From Fidelibacterota bacterium UBA7301 (lineage in GTDB: Bacteria > Fidelibacterota > Marinisomatia > Marinisomatales > TCS55): DNA of 19,741 nt. Numbering within the stretch: the first letter of the stretch is position 1; each line of letters opens with the position of its first letter. Under the pieces are notes generated by a model that saw nothing but the letters and a program-made list of their open reading frames with translations, made no database searches and was not told the origin of the DNA. This document shows positions 14,818-19,741 of this stretch, piece after piece. The stretch spans positions 1 through 19,741 of the forward strand of contig DKQT01000025.1 in the NCBI GenBank assembly GCA_002471845.1. The letters are read 5' to 3'. The position numbers and the translations under genes are program-made.

Positions 14818-15910
14818 GTTTCCCCATAAAATTCTTTTTTGGCAGGTAGAAGTTTTTCAGTTTCGAAATATCTTCCATCCGTTTTTCAGCCACCATATTG
14901 GCTGCTTTGTGGGTGGGAATATTTTCTTTATTCGCCAGTTTAAAAATAGTGAGCAGAATATCGTAGATCCCTTCCGCCTGGCTGAAAGCACGCTCTCGGT
15001 TATAGCCTTCAATTTCGTTGGCTACATTGATCAAACCACCGGCATTAACCGCATAATCCGGTGCATAAAGAATGCCCCGGTCCTTAAGCATTTGCCCGTG
15101 TTCCGATTCCACTTTTAACTGGTTATTGGCAGCACCGGCCACGATACTGCATTTCAGGTTTGGAATGGTTTCATCATTCAGGGTGGCGCCCAACGCGCAG
15201 GGGGCATAGATATCCACATCCAAGTCATAAATATCATCGGGGCCGACAGCTTCCGATCCAAATTCATTCACCACTCGTTTAATATTTTCATCAACAATAT
15301 CTGTTATAAAAACTTTGGCACCTTCTTCAGAAAGATGTTTCACCAGATGAAATCCCACATGACCCACGCCCTGCACCGCCACTTTAAGTCCAGAAATACT
15401 ATCCCTGCCCATCTGCTTTTTAACCGCTGCTTTTAACCCCACGAAGGCGCCAAAGCCTGTTACCGGGGAAGGATCCCCGCTGCCACCTAGCGCCCGAGAA
15501 ATGCCCGTCACATACTGGGTCTCCATCCGTACCCATTCCATATCAGTAACCGTCGTACCCACATCTTCCGCCGTGATATATCTCCCGTTGAGACCTTCTA
15601 CAAAGCGGCCGAAAGAACGAAATAAAATTTCTGTTTTCTGCTTTTTTGCATCCCCAATAATTACAGCCTTACCCCCGCCCAAATTCAAACTGGCAATGGC
15701 CGCTTTATAACTCATCCCCCGGGAGAGGCGCAGTACATCCGTCAGGGCGTCATCTTCACTTTCATAATTCCACATACGGCATCCGCCCAGGGCCGGGCCG
15801 ATGGTTGTATCGTGGATGGCAATGATGGCCTTTAACCCAGTGTCAGGGTCATTGCACACCACCACCTGTTCGTGGTCTTTGGCATTCATGGCTTCAAATA
15901 CTGACTGCAT
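14801..15910 (-). CDS. Leucine (branched-chain amino acid) dehydrogenase
   Basis: The product has 369 residues and belongs to the Glu/Leu/Phe/Val dehydrogenase family, which oxidatively deaminates amino acids with NAD. The N-terminus (VFEAMNAKDHEQVVVCND) resembles Bacillus leucine dehydrogenase rather than the longer glutamate enzymes. The catalytic region is GPALGGCRMW (38-47), Lys69 in GMSYKAA and Lys81 in NLGGGKAVI. GQGVGHVG-type NAD binding is seen as VQGVGHVGFHL (about 179), with acidic Asp at the end of the second strand (FITDIVDEN). Valine and phenylalanine dehydrogenase activity cannot be excluded. ATG at 15910 follows AGAGAG. It sits 16 nt after the branched-chain aminotransferase, which points to Leu/Ile/Val catabolism. 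Confidence 0.92.
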   Translation of the reverse strand: MQSVFEAMNAKDHEQVVVCNDPDTGLKAIIAIHDTTIGPALGGCRMWNYESEDDALTDVLRLSRGMSYKAAIASLNLGGGKAVIIGDAKKQKTEILFRSFGRFVEGLNGRYITAEDVGTTVTDMEWVRMETQYVTGISRALGGSGDPSPVTGFGAFVGLKAAVKKQMGRDSISGLKVAVQGVGHVGFHLVKHLSEEGAKVFITDIVDENIKRVVNEFGSEAVGPDDIYDLDVDIYAPCALGATLNDETIPNLKCSIVAGAANNQLKVESEHGQMLKDRGILYAPDYAVNAGGLINVANEIEGYNRERAFSQAEGIYDILLTIFKLANKENIPTHKAANMVAEKRMEDISKLKNFYLPKKNFMGKRDNNG

Positions 15911-15926
15911 AAGATCTCTCTTTTAA

Positions 15927-16952
15927 TTATGAAGATACAGGCGTTACCCAACCGTAGGGGTCTTCAATTTCTTCCCGCTGGATACCCACCAATATTTGCC
16001 TGAGTTCTGTGGCAGCTTCACCCATTTCCCCATCTTGGATGGTATGGGTCTCCCCGTGATAGGAAATCTGGCCCACCGATGTGACCACCACGGCTGTCCC
16101 GGTGCAAAAAACTTCATCGGCAGAAAAAAGGTCTTCAAGGAGGAGATCTCCCTCAACCACATCCAGGCCCAATTTATCTTCGGCTAATATTAAAATAGAA
16201 TTTCGTGTCACCCCCGGGAGGATGGAACCGCCCAGCTTTGGCGTAACTAATTTATTCCCCTGGCGCATAAATATATTTGCTGATCCCACTTCTTCCACGA
16301 TTCGTTCGTCATCGGCTTTGAGATACAGGACTTCATCAAAGCCACCCGCTTTTGCTTCCACCACTGGCTGAAGAGAGGCGGAATAATTGCCTATCGCTTT
16401 CACATTGCCGATTCCTTTAGGCGCCGTCCGGTGGTAGGATTCCGAAGCGATCAGGTTCAGTGGTTTTTTATTGCCTTTAAAATAAGGACCCACCGGAGCG
16501 GTATAAACAATAAATGTGTATTCCCTGGCGGGGGCTACCCCAAGTGTCGGCGCTGTTCCCCAAACAACAGGCCGGATATATAACTCTCCTTTACCATAGG
16601 GCGGAACAAAATCTAAATTATCCTGAACTACTTGTTTAACCGCATTCAAAAAATAATCTGGTGGAATTTCAGGTATGCATAGTCTATTTGTAGATCCGAC
16701 TATTCGTTGGGCATTCATTTCAGGACGAAAAAGTACGACACGGTCCTTAGCTGAATGATAAGCTTTTAGGCCTTCAAAAACGCCCTGGCCATAGTTCAGA
16801 ACACCGGCCACAGGAGAGATTTCAATATTCCCGTAGGGCACCAACCCTCCCCCATTCCATTCCCCTTTAGCCGGGCAGGTACCTTGCCACATGCTCCGGG
16901 TAGGATAGACGCTGAAGCCTAAATTATCCCAGTCTATATTTTGTTTATTCAC
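15927..16952 (-). CDS. ilvE: Branched-chain amino-acid aminotransferase
   Basis: The product has 341 residues and is a fold-type IV PLP aminotransferase of the longer, eukaryote-like BCAT subgroup. Lys185 in GIGNVKAIGNYSASL is the PLP Schiff-base site. GQGVFEGLKAYH (55-66) and EEVGSANIFM (about 216-225) hold the substrate pocket and PLP contacts. LPGVTRNSIL (about 244-253) is the family motif. It exchanges the amino group of Leu, Ile and Val with 2-oxoglutarate in the cytosol. The start is GTG at 16952, 5 nt after the acyl-CoA dehydrogenase stop, with GGGAAG as possible Shine-Dalgarno. The residues it includes (IDWDNLGFSVYPT) are conserved in homologues, supporting this start over Met21. Paired with leucine dehydrogenase it gives two ways to make the 2-oxoacids. 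Confidence 0.94.
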   Translation of the reverse strand: MNKQNIDWDNLGFSVYPTRSMWQGTCPAKGEWNGGGLVPYGNIEISPVAGVLNYGQGVFEGLKAYHSAKDRVVLFRPEMNAQRIVGSTNRLCIPEIPPDYFLNAVKQVVQDNLDFVPPYGKGELYIRPVVWGTAPTLGVAPAREYTFIVYTAPVGPYFKGNKKPLNLIASESYHRTAPKGIGNVKAIGNYSASLQPVVEAKAGGFDEVLYLKADDERIVEEVGSANIFMRQGNKLVTPKLGGSILPGVTRNSILILAEDKLGLDVVEGDLLLEDLFSADEVFCTGTAVVVTSVGQISYHGETHTIQDGEMGEAATELRQILVGIQREEIEDPYGWVTPVSS

Positions 16953-16957
16953 AAGTT

Positions 16958-18103
16958 TTACTTCCCGGCTAAGAGCGCCCGGGCGATGACCAATTCCTGG
17001 ATCTCGGACGTCCCTTCATAAATTTGTGTAATCTTGGCGTCCCGCATCAAGCGTTCAACGCCCGTTTCTCGAATATAACCATATCCACCAAATATTTGCA
17101 CACACTGGGTGGAAGCATCCATAGCCACTTTGGATGCAAAGTTTTTTGCCATGGCCGCTTCTTTTGCGAATGGCTTGTCCTCATCTTTTAACCGCGCCGC
17201 ACGGTAGATCAATAACCGTGCCGCATCCACGTGGATAGCCATTTGGGCTAATTTGGTCTGAATTGATCCGAAGTTCCCAATCGCGGTGCCGAACTGTTTT
17301 CGTTCATTGGCATATTCCACGGACCGGGCCAGCGATTCAGCTGCTATTCCCAAAGCCTGTGTGGCTACGCCGATCCGGCCTCCGTCCAAGGTACCCAATG
17401 CAATTTTAAATCCGCCACCTTCATCGCCCAATCTATTTTCAACCGGGACTTTGCAATCTTCAAAATAAAGTTCGCAAGTATCGGAACCGCGGATGCCTAG
17501 TTTATTTTCTTTTTTCCCGGTAGAAAATTCTTCAAAGCCCTTTTCAACAATAAAAATGGAAATGCCTTTATGGCCGATGCCCTTTTCTGTAAGGCACATT
17601 AACAATACCACATCAGAAGAGATTCCGTTTGTTACCCAATTCTTTGTCCCATTGATCACATAGTGATCCCCATCCTGCTTGGCGAAGGTGCGCATATTGC
17701 TGGCATCGGAACCTGATTGAGGTTCGGAAAGGGAAAAAGCCCCTAGCAATTGGCCGCTAGCGAGCTTGGTTAAATATTTTTGTTTCTGGTTTTCGCTGCC
17801 GAATTGATATAAAAGCTGGCAGACCAAAGAATTGTTGACAGACATGATTACTGCGGCGGATGCGTCCACTTTCGCAATCTCCTCCATAGCAAGACAATAA
17901 GAAATGGTATCCAATCCGGCACCGCTGTAGGCTTCCGGGATCATCATGCCCATGAAACCGAGTTCGCCCATCATCTTCACCTGCTCAGCCGGGAATTCCG
18001 CCTTTTCATCTCGCTCAATCACGCCGGGACGCAGTTGATCATTGGCAAACTCCCGGGCGGTTTTTTGGATGAGTAGTTGTTCTTCTGTTAAATTAAAATC
18101 CAT
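16958..18103 (-). CDS. Acyl-CoA dehydrogenase (short/branched-chain type)
   Basis: The product has 381 residues, a standard flavoprotein acyl-CoA dehydrogenase. FAD and substrate-binding segments are LGAFSLSEPQSGSDASNM (about 119-136) and KNWVTNGISSD (about 154-164). The C-terminal signature RDAKITQIYEGTSEIQ carries Glu363, the catalytic base position of short- and medium-chain enzymes. Isovaleryl-CoA dehydrogenases place the base elsewhere, so the true substrate may be butyryl-, isobutyryl- or 2-methylbutyryl-CoA. It introduces the alpha-beta double bond and passes electrons to an electron-transfer flavoprotein not encoded here. It begins 3 nt after the thiolase stop and lies in the same operon as the branched-chain amino-acid genes. 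Confidence 0.93.
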   Translation of the reverse strand: MDFNLTEEQLLIQKTAREFANDQLRPGVIERDEKAEFPAEQVKMMGELGFMGMMIPEAYSGAGLDTISYCLAMEEIAKVDASAAVIMSVNNSLVCQLLYQFGSENQKQKYLTKLASGQLLGAFSLSEPQSGSDASNMRTFAKQDGDHYVINGTKNWVTNGISSDVVLLMCLTEKGIGHKGISIFIVEKGFEEFSTGKKENKLGIRGSDTCELYFEDCKVPVENRLGDEGGGFKIALGTLDGGRIGVATQALGIAAESLARSVEYANERKQFGTAIGNFGSIQTKLAQMAIHVDAARLLIYRAARLKDEDKPFAKEAAMAKNFASKVAMDASTQCVQIFGGYGYIRETGVERLMRDAKITQIYEGTSEIQELVIARALLAGK

Positions 18104-18106
18104 TTT

Positions 18107-19291
18107 CTATCTTGTAATGACCATTGCAGATGCTTCGCCGCCGCCGATGCAAAGGGTGGCTAAACCGGTGTGAAAATTCCTGTTTTTCATGGCATGGATC
18201 AATGTAGTGAGTATCCGTGCACCACTGCCGCCGATGGGATGACCAATGGCGATTGCACCTCCGTTCACATTTACTTTTTCCTTGTCTAATTTAAATTCAT
18301 CGATGGGCGCCATGGCGACGGGCGCGAAGGCTTCATTGATCTCCCACAGGTCAATTTCTCCTGCCGTAAGTCCCGCTTTATCCAATACTTTTGAAATGGC
18401 CTTCATAGGCGCCGTGGTAAACCATTCCGGTTCGTGGGCGGCGGAAGCTTGGGCTATGATGGTCACCAATGGGGTGAGGCCCAATTCTTTCCCTTTTTCA
18501 GCGGACATAACCATGACCGCCGCGGCGCCGTCATTTATCTTGGACGCATTAGCGGCGGTGATGGTCCCCACTTTTTCAAATGCAGGACGGAGGGTAATCA
18601 TTTTATCAAAATTGGCCCGGCCCGGTTCTTCATCTTTATCAACCAGTAGTGGATCACCTTTCCGCTGGGGAACATAAACAGGCACAATTTCATCTGAAAA
18701 GGCCCCATTCTTCTGGGCATTCTGGGCACGGGTATAGGACTTCTTGGCAAAAGAATCCTGCTTTTCGCGGGTATAATTTTTTTCTACAGCGCACATTTCG
18801 GCGCAATTGCCCATGTGCTTATCGTTGTAAGCATCCCAGAGCCCGTCCTTAATCATAGAATCAATTACCTGACCGTGGCCCAAACGATGGCCGTCCCGAC
18901 CTTTCGGAAGCAGGTATGGCGCCTGGGTCATGTTCTCCATACCGCCGGCAATTACAATATCAGCATCTCCTGTCTGAATGGCCTGTGTCCCCAGCATGAC
19001 GGCCTTTAATCCTGAACCGCACATTTTGTTGATAGTGAGACATTCAACAGCATCGGGTAGTCCTGCCCCCAATGCTGCCTGCCGCGCCGGCGCTTGGCCT
19101 TGTCCTGCAGAAAGGACATTTCCCATGATCACTTCATCTATGGAGGCGGGATCAACTTTTGTTTCAACCAGAACAGCTTTGATGGCGGTGGCACCCAATT
19201 GGGGTGCTGGTACTGAAGACAGTGCACCCTGAAATGCGCCAACGGGCGTACGCTTGGCGGATACAATTACAACGTCTCTTAATTCAGACAT
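18107..19291 (-). CDS. Acetyl-CoA C-acyltransferase (thiolase)
   Basis: The product has 394 residues and is a full-length type II thiolase. Nucleophile Cys91 lies in TINKMCGSGLKA, His351 in AIGHPIGGSG and the second catalytic cysteine Cys381 in LCIGGGEAS. NEAFAP near 317 is also conserved. It joins or cleaves acetyl-CoA units, either acetoacetyl-CoA/acetyl-CoA exchange or the last step of beta-oxidation. Length and motifs fit the acetyl-CoA acetyltransferase (AtoB/PhaA) group best. It is the first gene of the seven-gene run, with AGAAAGA before ATG at 19291. No convincing promoter was assigned in the 210 nt upstream. Confidence 0.94.
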   Translation of the reverse strand: MSELRDVVIVSAKRTPVGAFQGALSSVPAPQLGATAIKAVLVETKVDPASIDEVIMGNVLSAGQGQAPARQAALGAGLPDAVECLTINKMCGSGLKAVMLGTQAIQTGDADIVIAGGMENMTQAPYLLPKGRDGHRLGHGQVIDSMIKDGLWDAYNDKHMGNCAEMCAVEKNYTREKQDSFAKKSYTRAQNAQKNGAFSDEIVPVYVPQRKGDPLLVDKDEEPGRANFDKMITLRPAFEKVGTITAANASKINDGAAAVMVMSAEKGKELGLTPLVTIIAQASAAHEPEWFTTAPMKAISKVLDKAGLTAGEIDLWEINEAFAPVAMAPIDEFKLDKEKVNVNGGAIAIGHPIGGSGARILTTLIHAMKNRNFHTGLATLCIGGGEASAMVITR

Positions 19292-19501
19292 AAAAGATCT
19301 TTCTTATTTTGGGTATGATGAAATTAACAGCGGTTGCTGAATGGACTGGCGAGCCGATAGATTGAATGTGCTTAATCAATGAACAGTGTCTATTATTTTT
19401 GTCTCAAAAGTTTTCGGTGGGCACACACCAAAAATCAGTCTTCAAAAGTGCCGGGAAGTTAATACAATTCGTCTGTGATTATTAAAGAATTTGCTTGAAA
19501 T

Positions 19502-19624
19502 CTATTCTATAGCTTTATTTATTGCTGGTAAAATTTCCTCGTCCTCATATCCGAACACTGGAGGTTTTTTACCGAACATTTCTTGGTGCTTGTCCCATGC
19601 CATGCGTAAATCAGTTATTGCCAT
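19502..19624 (-). CDS. Small hypothetical protein, 40 residues
   Basis: The frame reads MAITDLRMAWDKHQEMFGKK followed by PPVFGYEDEEILPAINKAIE and a TAG stop. A clear GAGG lies 8 nt before the ATG at 19624. The composition is that of a soluble, acidic-ended peptide without a signal or membrane segment. Its C-terminal half (EDEEILPAINKAIE) looks helical. It lies between an upstream terminator (19696-19722) and the thiolase operon, about 210 nt before the thiolase start, and is co-directional with it. I do not recognise the family; the ribosome site and protein-like composition are the evidence. Confidence 0.55.
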   Translation of the reverse strand: MAITDLRMAWDKHQEMFGKKPPVFGYEDEEILPAINKAIE

Positions 19625-19695
19625 TATATATACCTCAATAATTTTTATAAACTTACAAAAAATCACCTAACAATGTGGGTGTCTCTTTTACAAAC

Positions 19696-19722
19696 AAAAA
19701 AACCCCGCTACTGGGCAGGGTT
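19696..19722 (-). terminator. Intrinsic terminator of a gene beyond the right edge
   Basis: On the minus strand AACCC-TGC-CCAGTA-GC-GGGGTT forms a hairpin (five pairs, one mismatch, two more pairs), followed by seven T (19702-19696). It should end a minus-strand gene lying to the right of the window, so the small ORF at 19502-19624 probably starts a new transcript. Confidence 0.75.
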
Positions 19723-19741
19723 AAAGACGACTATTTGCATC

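Noticed and set aside
18246..18677. 143-codon plus-strand frame opposite the thiolase
   Set aside because: Antisense shadow; thiolase motifs on the other strand account for the region.
19292..19501. Promoter for the thiolase operon
   Set aside because: Several TTGA-like hexamers occur on the minus strand, but none has a convincing -10 at proper spacing, so no site was assigned.
1..19741. CRISPR array, insertion sequence, prophage or rRNA operon
   Set aside because: No regularly spaced direct repeats, transposase, integrase, phage or rRNA sequence was seen; the tRNA has no flanking integrase or repeated 3' end.

Overview
The window reads as a chromosomal stretch from a marine-type, Gram-negative, respiring heterotroph of the FCB (Fibrobacteres-Chlorobi-Bacteroidetes) side of the bacteria. 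A Candidatus Marinimicrobia (SAR406)-like origin is my best guess. This rests on a long SecA carrying the roughly 80-residue insertion known from Bacteroidetes/Chlorobi-type SecA, a split menaquinol-type cytochrome b, multihaem cytochromes and a branched-chain amino-acid degradation set. The taxonomic call is inference; no rRNA is present. Apart from one gene (1598-2299), every gene lies on the minus strand, so transcription runs from right to left. There is no phage, transposase, CRISPR array or rRNA operon.

Layout. (1) 1-868: the 5' part of a secreted multihaem cytochrome c gene that leaves the window. (2) 869-1597: a 0.7 kb gene-free divergent region holding four copies of a 16-bp dyad (consensus AGGATA-N4-TATCCT), one inside a perfect 19-bp inverted repeat, a second 32-bp dyad, and a GC-elevated island of about 240 bp that may be a structured RNA or a decayed gene. 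(3) 1598-2299 (+): an exported cupredoxin-like protein, ending at a terminator shared with (4) 2362-3462 (-): a zinc alcohol dehydrogenase. (5) 3537-9966 (-): a five-gene respiratory operon, in transcription order a membrane-anchored HEAT-repeat protein, Rieske protein, b6-type N-terminal cytochrome b, C-terminal cytochrome b with extra N-terminal helices, and a 1012-residue coiled-coil octahaem cytochrome c in place of cytochrome c1. A tRNA-Leu(UAG) sits 19 nt upstream of it. (6) 10143-19291 (-): a very tightly packed seven-gene run, in transcription order thiolase, acyl-CoA dehydrogenase, branched-chain aminotransferase, leucine dehydrogenase, nusB, secA and a cystathionine gamma-synthase/lyase-family enzyme, with gaps of 16 nt or less and two overlaps. 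(7) 19502-19624 (-): a 40-codon small gene, then a terminator for a gene beyond the right edge.

How the parts fit. The right-hand operon can deaminate leucine, isoleucine and valine by two routes (dehydrogenase and aminotransferase) and supplies two beta-oxidation-type steps, so it generates NADH, reduced flavin and acetyl-CoA. The bc-type complex would oxidise menaquinol and pass electrons into a long periplasmic haem wire. The left-edge cytochrome and the cupredoxin could lie further along such a periplasmic electron chain. Rieske Phe138 in place of the usual Tyr and the APWY Qo motif both fit a low-potential (menaquinone) system, and Cys62 of the b6-type subunit suggests an extra covalent haem (c_i) as in b6f. 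The least explained part is the divergent region 869-1597.
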